A stretch of 64,000 nt of DNA from Narthecium ossifragum (GCA_963920575.1 OY986965.1:31242007-31306006), one strand, 5' to 3'; positions 48,081 through 59,906 are shown, counted from the first letter of the stretch. Numbers and translations: made by a program. Notes: a model not told the origin generated them from the letters alone.

Positions 48081-49250
48081 TATATTTGCTTATGTATGAT
48101 TTAGGATATTTTGATTTAAATGATACAACTGTGGTGTCTATTAGGAGAATGTTAATCTATGTTGTTTTCACAGAGTAATCTATGTTGAGAGAGCGAACTG
48201 TTGATGTTTGGAGCATCAAGTTCGAAGGAAAAATGAGAGTTATGTGGATAGTGACTACAAAAGAAGTTATGTAGAGCCCAAAGCATGTATCTATCAGCCT
48301 TGTCTAGTGGGAAAGGTTAATTGCACATAATTTGATCTACTGAACTTTGTACAGGCGTATGGCCTGTACCATGGCCTCTTTTGACCAGGCTAGCTAGCTG
48401 CTAGCTAGCTGGGTAGATAGCTATCTGGGTAGAGTTTGATGTGGCATGTTACATATGTGCTATAAATGCTGATAAAAGTACCCATGCTTAATGTTTGGCG
48501 CTAGAAATGACCATTGAAAACTCGCACAGATAAGGAATTCTCGCTTTAGGTAAGAGAGCCTAATGGTAGGCTCCAAACTGTGCGAGGGATTAATGCGTAC
48601 ATTAGTAGATCCTGGCTCTCTCGTGTAGTGAAACTGTCCTGAGATAATCTTTTTTTACTCCCAAAATCCCCGATGTTCTGTTTTCTTTTTCTTTTTCTTA
48701 TTTTTTTGTTGTCTATAGCCCTGCTTCTGAGAAGGTTTAGGGGGACGTTGACTTGATAGACAGCTTCTGTTACACACGACCCCTGTAAAAGATTGTTCTC
48801 TATGTTTGCTCAGTGCTAAATTCTCAGCCTTCAGTAGAATTGATGCTCTTCTACTGTTGTTGCCGTTGGTGTGTCATGCTGTTGTTGCTCTGTATACGAT
48901 TGGGAGCCACTCTTCTTGCTCCACTATCTTCTTCTCTTTCCCAATTTACTATGCGAAGTCTTTGCTTTTACGATCCAGTGGCGTTGGGAACTTTGGCGCT
49001 CGCATCCGGCGTTCTTATCTCGAAGGGGATGGAGGGGGCCATTAGCTTAGGTACGACCAGGGGACTCTTTTGTCAACATCCATGTGCTTTCAATCAGCAT
49101 CTATGGATTTCGGCGACATCGGTAATCACAACTTGATTGAAGCTAAAAAAGAGACGTCTCCAACTATAGTTGGCAGATATTAGAGCACCCCCGCATCAGC
49201 CTGCTACTCTTCACAAGGAAAGTGCTACATTACTCTCTGTATGGGTGCTG
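48081..49250. other. Unassigned intergenic region
   Basis: No recognised gene. A hydrophobic reading frame at 48806-49136 has no family match I know. Confidence 0.35.
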
Positions 49251-49258
49251 CATGGGAG

Positions 49259-51430
49259 TAGGGGTGAGCAGAACCGAACCGAACCCGAAGAATCGAACCG
49301 AACCGAATTAGTTCGGTCCATTCGGTTCGGTTTTTTCGGTTTTTCGGTTCGGTTCGGTTCTTTGCATGCATGAAAAGTTCGGGTTCGGTTCGGATTCGGT
49401 TCTTTAAAAAAAATTCGGTTCGGTTCGGGTCAGAACCGAAGAATCGAAATTTTTATACTGATTTATGGTCTAACCCTCAGCCGGTCTAACTAAGTGGCTA
49501 ACCCGGTCTAACTAAGTGGCTGAGCCACTCAGTCGGTCCTTGGCCTCCCCTATCCCTATGCTATGCGTTCAAGCACATGGGCTGGGAACCCATCGCCTCC
49601 ATCGAACCCGGCGAGTGGCGACCCACCCCGCACCCGATCCCCGCTGCCCACGGCGAGCTCACCCCATTCCGACCTAGTCTCGCTGCCGAACCGGACGACC
49701 ACCCTCTCCCTCACAGCTCCGACGCCGTCCCGAGCTCGACCTCCAAGATCCTCATCGGAATCCCCTATGCTATGCGTTCAAGCACATGGGGTGGATCGCT
49801 GGGAACCCATCGCCTCCATCGAACTCGGTGACCAACCCCGCACCCGATCCCCGCTGCCCACGGCGAGCTCACCCCATTTCGACCTCGCCTCGCCGCCGAA
49901 TCGGACGACCTCCCTCTCCCTCGGAGCTCCGACGCTGTCCCGAGCTCGACCTCCAAGATCCTCATCGGAATCCCCTATGCTATGCCTTCAAGCACATGAG
50001 GTGGATCGCTGGGAACCCATCGCCTCCATCGAACCCGGCGACCCACCCCGCACCTGATCCCCGCTGCCCACGGCGAGCTCACCCAATTCCGACCTCGCCT
50101 CGCCGCCGAACCGGACGACCTCCCTCTCCCTCGGAGCTCCGACGCCGTCCCGAGCTCAACCTCCAAGATCCTCATCGGAAACCCCTATGCTATGCGTTCA
50201 AGCACATGGGGTGGATCGCTGGGAACCCATCGCCTCCATCGAACCCGGCGACCCACCCCGCACCCGATCCCCGCTGCCCACGGCGAGCTCACCCCATTCC
50301 GACCTCGCCTCGCCGCCGAACCGGACGACCTCCCTCTCCCTCGGAGCTCCGACGCCGTCCCGAGCTCGACCTCCAAGATCCTCATCGGAATCCCCTATGC
50401 TATGCGTTCAAACACATGGGGTGGATCGCTGGGAACCCATCGCCTCCATCGAACCCGTCGACCCACCCCGCACCCGATCCCCGTTGCCCACGGCGAGCTC
50501 ACCCCATTTCGACCTCGCCTCGCCGCCGAACCGGACGACCTCCCTCTCCCTCGGAGCTCCGACGCCGTCCCGAGCTCAACCTCCAAGATCCTCATCGGAA
50601 TCCCCTATGCTATGCGTTCAAGCACATGGGGTGGATCGCTGGGAACCCATCGCCTCCATCGAACCCGGCAACCCACCCCGCACCCGATCCCCGCGGCCCA
50701 CGCGTGAGCTCACCCCATTCCGACCTCGCCTCGCCGCCGAACCGGACGACCTCCCTCTCCCTCGGAGCTCCAACGCCGTCCCGAGCTCGACCTCCAAGAT
50801 CCTCATCGGAATCCCCTATGTTATGCTTTCAAGCACATGGGGTGGATCGCTGGGAACCCATCGCCTCCATCGAACCCGGCGACCCACCCTGCACCCGATC
50901 CCCGCTGCCCACGGCGAGCTCACCCCATTCCGACCTCGCCTCGCTGCCGAACCGGACGACCTCCCTCTCCCTCGGAGCTCCAACGCCGTCCCGAGCTCGA
51001 CCTCCAAGATCCTCATCGGAACCATGCCGTCACGGCCGCGAACCACTTCATCCGACCCCAGTGAGCCCCCCTAGAAGCCCAGGACGACGCCCAATCTCCC
51101 TCCAAGCCTTCCTCCGCCGATCTCATCGCCTGTCAGGCTCTCCTTCTCGATGTTCACCACCCCAAGCCCGTCCAAAGGCCACCGGAGATGAAGGGGCTCC
51201 GGCGAGTGTGAGTGAGTCGCAGGAAATGGAGAAAACGGACAGGAGGCTCGAGTCGGGGTTGGAGGAGGTGGTTGGCGGCGAGGGAAGTGGCTGGTAGGGA
51301 AGGGCCACCGGAATAGATAGAGGAGAGAGGGGTGGAACCGGAACAGCAAATTTCGGTTCGGTTCCGAAACCGCAAATTTCGGTTCGGTTCGGGACCGAGA
51401 ACCGAACCGAGAACCGAATGCTCACCCCTA
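49259..51430. mobile_element. hAT-type element, 2.17 kb, with 210-bp internal repeats
   Basis: The termini are TAGGGGTGAGCA on both ends (the right end reads TGCTCACCCCTA). CATGGGAG, a perfect 8-bp duplication, lies outside both (49251-49258 and 51431-51438). Dense subterminal GGTTCG/CGAACC repeats occur within about 200 bp of the left end and 100 bp of the right; such subterminal motif clusters bind hAT transposases. No transposase is encoded. The interior is GC-rich tandem repeat (49558-51021) plus a short unique piece. Confidence 0.93.
49558..51021. repeat. Seven-copy 210-bp tandem repeat
   Basis: Units begin near 49558, 49767, 49977, 50187, 50397, 50607 and 50818, each with ATGCTATGCGTTCAAGCACA or a close variant. 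The period of 210 is a multiple of three, so frames open in one unit stay open across the array. This gives overlapping frames up to 503 codons on the plus strand and a recurring 66-codon frame on the minus strand. The codon content (Pro/Arg/Ser) and equal openness of several frames argue against a protein. Confidence 0.93.
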
Positions 51431-51438
51431 CATGGGAG

Positions 51439-52074
51439 TATTGCTCACTTCCCAAAAACGATGGTGCATCCTTTTATTTGAAACATAAATTTTATCCATC
51501 TTTATTTAACCTATTGTTCGAATAAATAGAAATATGACACATAAGAATTGATGAATTTAAATCAATAGAACTATTGAGATAAATTTAAGTATTACATGTT
51601 TTATAATGTATTTTAAAAAATAAAATATACATCAAAGATTAGAGATAGAGTATGATGTGTATGCTATGAAATATTATAATTAATTGATTGTTAAATAATA
51701 AATAAAGAATAGAATAAGAAAAAAAAAGGATCAATGAGTGAATAATTTAGTTGAATGATTTGAAAAAGCTGAAGGAGGAGGGTATTGTAACACATGGAAA
51801 CTGTGAAATTAGAAGCTAATGAGGATGGGAAGGGAACAACATCAATGCGTTTGTGCATTGAGTTGGTACCAAATCCATCCACCGATGATGCTCTCCTCGT
51901 AGTGCTGCCCTCACATTCCCACCATTTCCAACGCACCATCGACACGTTAGTACCTTTTTAGTAAGAGCAAAATGTAAGGCCTGTTGATTGATTTGATTAC
52001 CTCCGTTTCTAGGCAGATACGCTTGCTTACAAAAAAATACACCTATGCGGAAGGAAGGGCGGGCACTCACTCAG
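51439..52074. other. AT-rich spacer with a duplicated block
   Basis: No gene. About 160 bp (51919-52074) reappear at 54017-54170 on the other side of the next transposon. Confidence 0.6.
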
Positions 52075-52082
52075 CTAGAAGA

Positions 52083-53993
52083 CGGATTTTTTGCCATTTA
52101 ATACCCTTAAAGTTTCATTTTGACGATCTGATACTCATGTGATGTTTTTTTGCAATCTCATACTCACTGGCCAGTGAAGTTCCGGTTTTACCCTCGCCAT
52201 TAAATGCGGTGTCAGCCCATGAAAAGACATGAGAAGACCTGCCATCTATTTTTTATTAAATGCGTAATTAACTACGCATAGAAATTCACGCGCGTACTTA
52301 ACAAACGCGCATAAAAGTCTACCATCATACACATATATCATTTTCCACGCGTGGTTATCACTATACGCGCGTAGAAAGGTATTTTTCACGCGCGGTTAAG
52401 GTGTTTTCCATCGTGAGCAGTTAATGTGTTTTTATACGTACTTATTGTTGTTTGTATGCGTTGTTAAGGTATTTTTCATGCGCAGTTAATATGTTTTTAT
52501 GCGTACTTGTTGTTTGTATGCGTTGTTAAGGTATTTTTCTTAATAAAAGTACGCATAAAAATGTTTTTATGCGTACTTGTTGTTTGTATGCGTGCGACCC
52601 CTCCCATGTCCACATCGCCATGACATTGGACTCCAACTACCTCCGGTGATCCATGGCCGCCATTTACTCCATCCTCAAGCACGCCAACTGTCCCGACCAC
52701 CTCTTCTTCCACTTCGTCGCCGGTGCCGCCTCCGCCCCTCTCCACTCCACCATCCGCTCCTCCTTCCCCTCTCTAAGATTCAAGATTTATCTCTTCCAGG
52801 ACGACCTCGTTAGGGATCTCATCTCCACTTCGACTAGGGAAGCCCTGCAAGATCCCCTAAACTACGCCCGGGCCTACCTCGCCGACCTTCTCGAGCCGTG
52901 CGTCGAGCGGGTCGTCTACCTCGACTCCGACATCGTGGTGGTCGATGACATCCGCCGCCTCTACGACGCCCCGATTCCCTTCCCCTCCGTCATCGCCGCC
53001 CCGGAGTACTGCCACGCCAACCTCACCCGCTACTTCACCAAGAACTTTTGGGAGGCCGGCGGCTGCGGCGAAGTCTTCTTCGCCGGGAGGCGGCACAGGC
53101 CGTGCTACTTCAACACGGGGGTCATGGTCATGGATCTCTCCTAGTGACGCGCCGGGGGGTACACCCGCCGGATTGAGGGGTGGATGAGGATGCAGAAGGA
53201 GAGGAGGATCTATGAGCTGGGCTCCCTGCCCCCCTTCTTGCTGGAGTTCGCCGGAGAGGTGGAGCCGGTGAACCAGAGGTGGAACCAGCACGGGCTGGGA
53301 GGGGACAACATCGAAGGCACATGCCCGGAGTTGCATCCCGGCGCCGTGAGCCTGCTGCACTGGAGCGGCAAGGGGAAGCCTTGGGACCGGCTCGACACCG
53401 GGAAGCCGTGCCCCGTCGACCATCTCTGGGCTCCCTACGATCTCTACCGCCCTCTTCCCTACTCATTGCGCGGTCCACCCGTGCTTTTTGCGTAAATAGA
53501 GATTGATTGATAGGTAGACAACAACAAGTACGCATAAAAAAATACCTTAAGAACGCATACAAACAACTAGTACCCATAAAAACACATTAACTGCGCATGA
53601 AAAATACCTTAACAACGCATACAAACAACAATAAGTACGCATAAAAACACATTAACTGCTCACGATGAAAAACACCTTAACCGCGCGTGGAAAATACCTT
53701 TCTACACGCGTATAGTGATAACCACGCGTGGAAAATGATATATGTGTATGATGGTAGACTTTTATGCGCGTTTGTTAAGTACGCGCGTGAATTTCTACGC
53801 GTAGTTAACTACGCATTTAATAAAAAATAGATGGCAGGTCTTCTCATGTCTTTTCATGGGCTGACACCGCATTTAATGGCGAGAGTAAAACTGGAACTTC
53901 ACTGACCAATGGGTATGAGATTGCAAAAAAACATCACATGAGTATCAGATTGCCAAAACGAAACTTAAGGGGTATCAAATGGCAAAAAATCCG
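52083..53993. mobile_element. Pack-MULE with ~480-bp inverted arms carrying a GATL gene
   Basis: The arms start CGGATTTTTTGCCATTT on both ends. They remain very similar for about 480 bp (left 52083 to about 52590, right about 53516-53993), sharing long exact blocks such as CATGAAAAGACATGAGAAGA and TACTTAACAAACGCGCATAA. CTAGAAGA flanks both sides (52075-52082 and 53994-54001; nine bases if the terminal C is counted). Inside, apart from arm sequence, lies only a GATL glycosyltransferase copy. Very long, well-preserved arms indicate a young insertion and could be transcribed into hairpin RNA. No transposase. Confidence 0.93.
52593..53495 (+). pseudogene. Captured GATL-type galacturonosyltransferase-like (GT8) copy
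   Basis: One frame runs through most of an intronless GATL protein of glycosyltransferase family 8 (Golgi; pectin or xylan related). It begins within the gene at CDPSHVHIAMTLDSNYLR, so the membrane anchor and N-terminus are missing. Conserved blocks follow: YSILKHANCPDHLFFHFVAG, VYLDSDIVVVDDIRRLYDAP with the DxD metal motif, [47 protein letters not shown], and [14 protein letters not shown]. Three in-frame stops interrupt it: TGA at 52647, and adjacent TAG TGA at 53142-53147 where relatives have Arg-Trp. Otherwise the frame is clean. It is unlikely to make active enzyme; the identity is firm. Confidence 0.92.
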
Positions 53994-54170
53994 CTAGAAG
54001 ACAGAAGACCCCCTCCATTTCCAATGCACCATCGACACGTTAGGACCTTTTTAGTAAGATAAAAATGTAAGGCCTGTTGATTGATTTGATTACCTCCGTT
54101 TCTGGGCAGATACGCTAGCTTACAAAATAATACACCTATGCGGAAGGAAGGGCGGGCACTCAGCTAGAAG

Positions 54171-54715
54171 ATAGAAGACCTCTGGGCCTTAAATAAAGAG
54201 GGTGGATGGATAAGATTCGGTGAACACAACCCAGGTACTTTTACTCTCCCAGATATGATAGGGTTCCTCGTGGATGTCTGTCTGTCTGTTTCTGTGTTGA
54301 TGAGTCCGCATTTGAAGATTAAAAATAAAGATAGTTACTTTTGAATCCTTAACTTTTCTTAAATTATAAATGTGTCTCTGCAGTTTTAAGGCTCACATAT
54401 GTATTCTGAAAATATTAAAAAATTATTAAACATATCCTTCTCCTCTGTTTAAGTCCGTCTATTCATTAAACATAATCACGGTATAAATCTAATAATGAGG
54501 GAAAAATTTATTTAATTAACAATTACAAATGTACCCCTACATAAGTGACTTTTACCATCATATCGTTAATAGCATTAGGAATATTTTCTATTTATTCATC
54601 GAGAAGTAAATGACCTAAGATTGTAATGGTATATTTGTAATTAAACTGGTTGTATTGGTTGAGTTTTGTTTCTTCCCCCTCTTTGTTTTTATCCTCCATG
54701 GGGCCATGGAATTTA
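54171..54715. other. AT-rich spacer
   Basis: I see nothing coding or repetitive that I can name. Confidence 0.4.
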
Positions 54716-55081
54716 GGCTCCGTTTGGCGTGCGTTGTGTTTTTTATGATCGTGGTGAGGTGTGGTGTGTTTGTAAACTGTGGTGAGGTGCGGTGCAGTAA
54801 CGGCCCCAAAACTGTTTGGCGTGCGTTGTTGTTTAGGTGTGCGTTTATTTTCAAATGTACAGTGTAAAATATTAGTTTGTTATTTTGTTTCTGTGTTTGT
54901 TACGCCGCAGTCAAGGTGTGGTCAAATGGAAGCACCTATAAACTGCTTCGTCTTTGATGCAGTTTTGACGTGGTCCCCACCAGCCTGCTATTATTCCCAA
55001 ACGGGATTTTTGTGAACTCGGCTGTGTTCAGTCCAAAAAAAAATGCCTTTGGGCCGCAAGAACGCACGCCCAAACGGTGCA
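54716..55081. repeat. MITE-like element with GTTTGG-CGTGCGTT ends
   Basis: The left end is CTCCGTTTGGCGTGCGTT and the right end read in reverse is CACCGTTTGGGCGTGCGTT. A third inner copy (CTGTTTGGCGTGCGTTG, near 54810) suggests internal duplication. The interior is GTGGTGAGGTG-rich. No clean target duplication is visible. Confidence 0.55.
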
Positions 55082-56640
55082 TTGGAATGGTGAGAGTCGA
55101 CTGTATACGTGAGAGAGACTAACAGTGACACTCACAGGGACAACCGCTGTGGGTGGCGGAAGAATGGTGCAAATATGCATGTGAGAAGTATGCCTCCTCC
55201 CCTGTTTCACAACGTACTACTAATCTTGAGTTTGTTGACGTTGTCATTAAGATGACAAGCTGCCAAGTTTGGAGTACTTGTCTTCTGTACGCATGTGTCC
55301 ATGTGAATTGTACTGATGTGGCTCTCTGTTCAGTTGTTTCATTGCGAAACATGATTAATGTGTTATATCTATCAGACAGGGAAGATAGGAGGAACAAATG
55401 CCTGCGTCACACCAGTCACATCCATCGTCCCCTCTCTAATCCTCTTGTCTCGCATAATTCGATGGTCGGTACTGAGGGAGGACTGGAAGAGCCTACATAC
55501 ACATAACCTGCATTTTTCTCAAGGAGCTCCGTTGACCTGATCAGGCCTGTGTTTGGCTCTTGCATATTCTTATATGCTATCCTATATGCCAATCAAGCGT
55601 CTAAAAGAAGACAGGATTCGTTTGAGATTTTATAATCCTCCCACTGCCTGCTGCACTTGCTCTTTTTTTAATCATCCTAGCTGTTATGATTGGCATTGTT
55701 TACCTGTATATAGTCATTTCCGCGAAGTTGTAATCCACTACTTTACTTTATCTAGAGTTACAGAGGTTTCCTGATTCTGTCAGTGACTTGCATTCTCTCA
55801 TTACATAGCTCAATGGGTGAGAGTTGCCAGTGTTGAATGTGAAAACAGAGGATGAGAATAACAAAACAGAGTAGGCATGGGGCAGTTGGGGATGAACAGG
55901 GTATGAGAAATAGGGGACGTGGGAAATGTATGCAGCCGCCGCTGGACGGCAGTTGGGATACCCTTTCTGGCATATGGTTCATGAATCAATGCTCAACTAA
56001 CGGAAACGAAGTTGGTGTTGGACCTCTGATGAGTTGTTCTAATTGTTTGTTTCGTTGCCAAGATGCCAACTTCGTGTCTGAGCATTTAGAATTAGATTGT
56101 GAAGCAAGAGCGGTTGCCCTTCAACTTTCGGTATCTTTAATTCCTTGTTATTGATATAAATTGAATGAATGAGTGAGGGTAATCTATTCAACACTTTTAA
56201 GGCCACGCTTGGTTGTCATGAAAAAAAATAGGAAATTGAATTCACATCTCATGACTTGGGAATTCAGAGTACACTCAAACGGGAAACTCTCGTTCATGGC
56301 CGTCAACTCAATAATCCAAACTTTGTGATAATTTTTTTAATGAAAATATTTATGATAATTTTATAGCCTATCATCGATAGTATGTTACATCTAGCATTGG
56401 TAACATTCAAATATAATATATTGCCTCTAAATTTGATGAGCCTTTGGACATTGACAATCATCAATATCATATTAAACCGTCTGTTTCATATGACAAAGCA
56501 CCTTAAAAATCAAATACAATGTAATAGCTGATGGTATAGCTCGGTCATGTCAATCCTCCGGGGTTCCTATTGTTTGGGAACCGGAGGATGGCCAACCGGC
56601 GCTGGATAAGTTTTTGTAATTCTAACCTACGGGCTCAACT
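55082..56640. other. Unassigned intergenic region
   Basis: Several short open stretches occur (for example 55153-55506 and 55852-56154) without a recognisable family. No RNA gene is seen. Confidence 0.35.
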
Positions 56641-58843
56641 TGTCGCGCCCCGACCCGCAGGGCGCAACCGGGCCGGGGACGCGAGGGGGAGAAAACCTAC
56701 AACTACAGCCTCAACTGGCGGAAACAGTTGAGACTAAAGCCCAGCTGGCGGAAACAGCTGGACGGCACAGAGAAAGAGCGGAAGCAAGCTAACTAAACAA
56801 CTATTAACATTTATTACAAACCAGCAATAAATGGTTAACAGGGTTTAGTACAACAGCTACAAGGGATCACAGTCACCAAAAAGAAACCACAACACCCACC
56901 GGGGTCTCCGCGAACACACAGACGAACCCATCCTGACCCTGACCCTCAGACATGGTCAGGATCCGGAGCGCTGCCTCGAGACGACCGAGGGGGTAACACT
57001 GGGACAGAGCGGCCACCTGCACCTGCAACAAACACAGTCCAGGTAGGCATGAGCAACAGCTCAGCAGGGTCCTACTCTACAACTCCCACAAACAAGGGTA
57101 AAGCAACCGGACACACTCTGATGCCAAGTACCGAGGCTTGCCAAGGATCCCACAATCCCATCAATAACCCGAAGGGTTCCTGTCCTAGGTGCGTATCTCC
57201 AATAACGCCACTGCTCAGGGGTGGGCAACTCCGACATTCCCTGACGCAGGGTGGACACGACGCAACCAGTAGGACCACCTTCTCCAAGCGGGATCTCCGC
57301 ACTTGGCGGAACAACCGAAGTTAAGACTACCATCACTCGGTACTCCAAGCAGCAGAGTCAACACCCACCCAACCTACCCTAGCATGCCTAATGCACAGGT
57401 AAACAGGGCAGGATAGATATGATAAAGCTGCAAACAACCAACACAGTAAGGGCACACCTTCGGCCCATTTATACTAAACACTCCCGAAGGTCATGACTTC
57501 CCCGGTTCACCACAAAACGGTAAGGGCATACCGTCAGCCCATTTATTCTACACACTCGAGATGCATCACTCTCTCGGTTCAACCACAAAGCGATAAGCAT
57601 ACATGCATGATCCATAACAGGACAAGCCCCGAGGGCAAAACCGTAAAAACCACTTGCATGCGAAGCCCCGCGGGCAAAACAACATTTAAACAAGTACAAA
57701 CCCTCCCTGCACTGAAGGAGATCGATCTCCAATAGCAGTGAGATAGATATTCCTCGAGGCGAGGAGCACCAGTCCAGGTCACCCCCACGAGATCGATCTC
57801 CACCCATATGAAGATCAATCTTGTGGTGACGTGGACGCAAACCGCACAGGCACCAGCCGCCAAGAGATCGATCTCCCTCCCAGGGAGATCGCTCTCGCTC
57901 GGGCGGGCTGGGCCACCCCGACCAAGATCGATCTCTTCCCCAGAGATCGATCATGATTGGGTTCACGCCGGCGGCCGGACGGCGAGGAACACCGCCGGAA
58001 ACCGCCACCATACCTCACCAAATTAGGTGGGCTGGTAGATCTCAGCAACACGAAGCTACTCATGGCTTCAAAACCGGAAACCAACAACTCCACAAGGAGA
58101 TCTACCGGAAAACAAAACCGGATTTAAAACCCTCAAACAATCGGAGTTTTAGAAGAAGAACCCTACCTCTTCAATGCAGCTTCGATCCACAAGTCCTACC
58201 CCAGGACCTTCCTCGCCTTGCCACGAACCCAACGAGCCTTCAAGCTCCCGGAGAGGTGGCCGGAGGAGGAAGAACGGCGAGCGAAAGCTCTCAGCCGGAA
58301 CAGGGGAAAGCAGAGCCGCGAGGAAGAAGAAGAGAAGAAGGGGAAGAAAGGAAGGGGGAAGGGGCGGGTAAGGCCGGGGGAAAGCCGGCTAAAGCGGGGA
58401 AAAGCGGGGGGAGGGGAGGGAAAGTCTTCCCTCCCCTGACAGGGGAAGCGACGGCCACCGCGGTGGCCGTCCTTCGAAAGCCACCGACAGAGACTTCTAG
58501 GCACAGGGAGATCGATCTTCATGGACATGGAGATCGATCTTCCTCGCCCAGAACGGCGACCACAAGGCACAGAGAGATCGATCTTCACCCCCATGGAGAT
58601 CGATCTCCCTTGCCCAAAACGGAAACCTTGGCTGAGACACAAGCCCAAGCACAGGACTTCCGAACCAGGGTCCACCTAACCTTCCTAAGCAAAAACAAGC
58701 ATCAACCAAGGTCTGTGTGTGCACAGCCAGTGCGAAACGACCACCAAGGCGCAATTTCTCAAATTGCCCTTGGGGCAAACAGCAAGCCACAGGGATGGAG
58801 GGGCAGGCCCTCTCACAACTTATCAAAAAAAAAAAAAAAAACT
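56641..58843. other. GC-rich repeat block with TGTCGCGCCCCG start and A-run end
   Basis: An abrupt change to GC-rich sequence begins with TGTCGCGCCCCGACCC. It ends CTTATCA followed by about 18 A residues (58826-58843). TG...CA ends suggest a solo LTR of about 2.2 kb, while the A-run would suit a retroposed transcript. No 5-bp target duplication is visible, and no gag or pol is present. Open frames inside (57049-57324, 57953-58906) have no recognised product. Confidence 0.35.
57720..58605. repeat. Six paired GATCGATC palindromes
   Basis: GATCGATC (usually inside GAGATCGATCTCC or GGAGATCGATCTTC) starts at 57720, 57791, 57866, 57926, 58510 and 58576. Each is followed 19-22 bp later by a second exact or one-to-two-base variant copy (57742, 57813, 57887, 57945, 58532, 58598). 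The spacing of about two helical turns is kept although the intervening bases differ. They fall in two clusters, separated by 560 bp, inside the GC-rich block at 56641-58843. Confidence 0.85.
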
Positions 58844-59906
58844 AGATTATTTCACATCAAGCAGAGGAACATGATAACCTCGAATGAATACATGGTGTAC
58901 AAGTAAGATTTATCATTTCGAGTACGGAGGTTACAAAGTAGAGTCTTAGTGGCATAAACAACTTATGCAAATGAATTGTTGGAGTTTATTTTAAAATATA
59001 AGTTGGTTAATGTTTTCAACTCTTGTGGTTTTATTGGAGAGAAACTTTTGAAGGAAATTTTGAAATTGGATGTCATTGGATGGTTATAAGCCTTTTGAAC
59101 TCCAATGGTCAGTAACAGTCCAATTAATGCAGACGTCTCAGATTTTAAAGAAAAAAATTACCAAGCATTTCAAAATTTAAAAGCTGTCTTAAGAGTTATA
59201 ATTATGATTACTTAGAATAGAAAAAAAAATTATCCCCCCTCATTCTCATACCGAACATGAGTTGGCAACTTAAAACCCCAACGATTATGGTCTCGGATCC
59301 ATGCTTGATGTGGAGAGCTGAGCGCGGCTTACCTTTTTCTTTGTCGCGTTAGTATTTGGCAGTCAAGTATCTTTTGGTGTGCTGTGAGTTTCCAGTACTA
59401 TTCTAGGCTGGTAATGATAGCACAGCGCAGCCATGATGAGTCCCTTCTCTGTATGGCCCAACGAATACACCAACGAAACAAAAAATAATACACAAAGTCA
59501 GAGTACGAACACTGCATCTGGCTGATGGAAGCTTCTCTTACCGCGTCTTCCTTTCACCGACGTGCAAATAACATCTTTGCGATCTGTTTTAATTTCTCTT
59601 CTAAACTGGCAGGGCTTGGTATCTATCTAGCCGGTCCGGTGCACTGGACGGCCGGAGGCGGCTCTAACAACTATCTTCCCTCCCACCACCCCGGCAAACC
59701 GCAGAGATTGAAACATATACATGGGTATTTCTGGGTGCTAAATTAGCAGCAATGTACTAGAGATGCCCAGCTGCGCTGGAAAGCGCATCCCAATCACTGC
59801 TATGTATGTATCTGGTAATTCTAGTCCATCGTGTATAGAATAGAGATTAGGGGGTGGGTACCCTTAATTAATCTCAAATGCATTCACCCCCAGACACCTC
59901 CACCTC
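58844..59906. other. Intergenic DNA upstream of the BAHD gene
   Basis: AT-rich spacer with the BAHD promoter at its right end. No gene. Confidence 0.45.

Larger units (their letters stand above)
51919..54170. repeat. Direct duplication of about 160 bp flanking a Pack-MULE
   Basis: The two blocks are 51919-52074 and 54017-54170. Both read CACCATCGACACGTTAG, CCTTTTTAGTAAGA, AATGTAAGGCCTGTTGATTG, ATGCGGAAGGAAGGGCGGGC and end CAGCTAGAAGA. The simplest reading is an older tandem duplication, into one copy of which the element at 52083-53993 inserted. Confidence 0.8.

Noticed and set aside
49786..51297. A 503-codon open frame
   Set aside because: It follows the 210-bp repeat inside a hAT element. 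Other frames over the same array are equally open, and nothing matches a known protein.
56641..58843. A complete LTR retrotransposon or SINE
   Set aside because: There is no second LTR, no gag/pol, no Pol III boxes and no target duplication; only the ends and A-run are suggestive.
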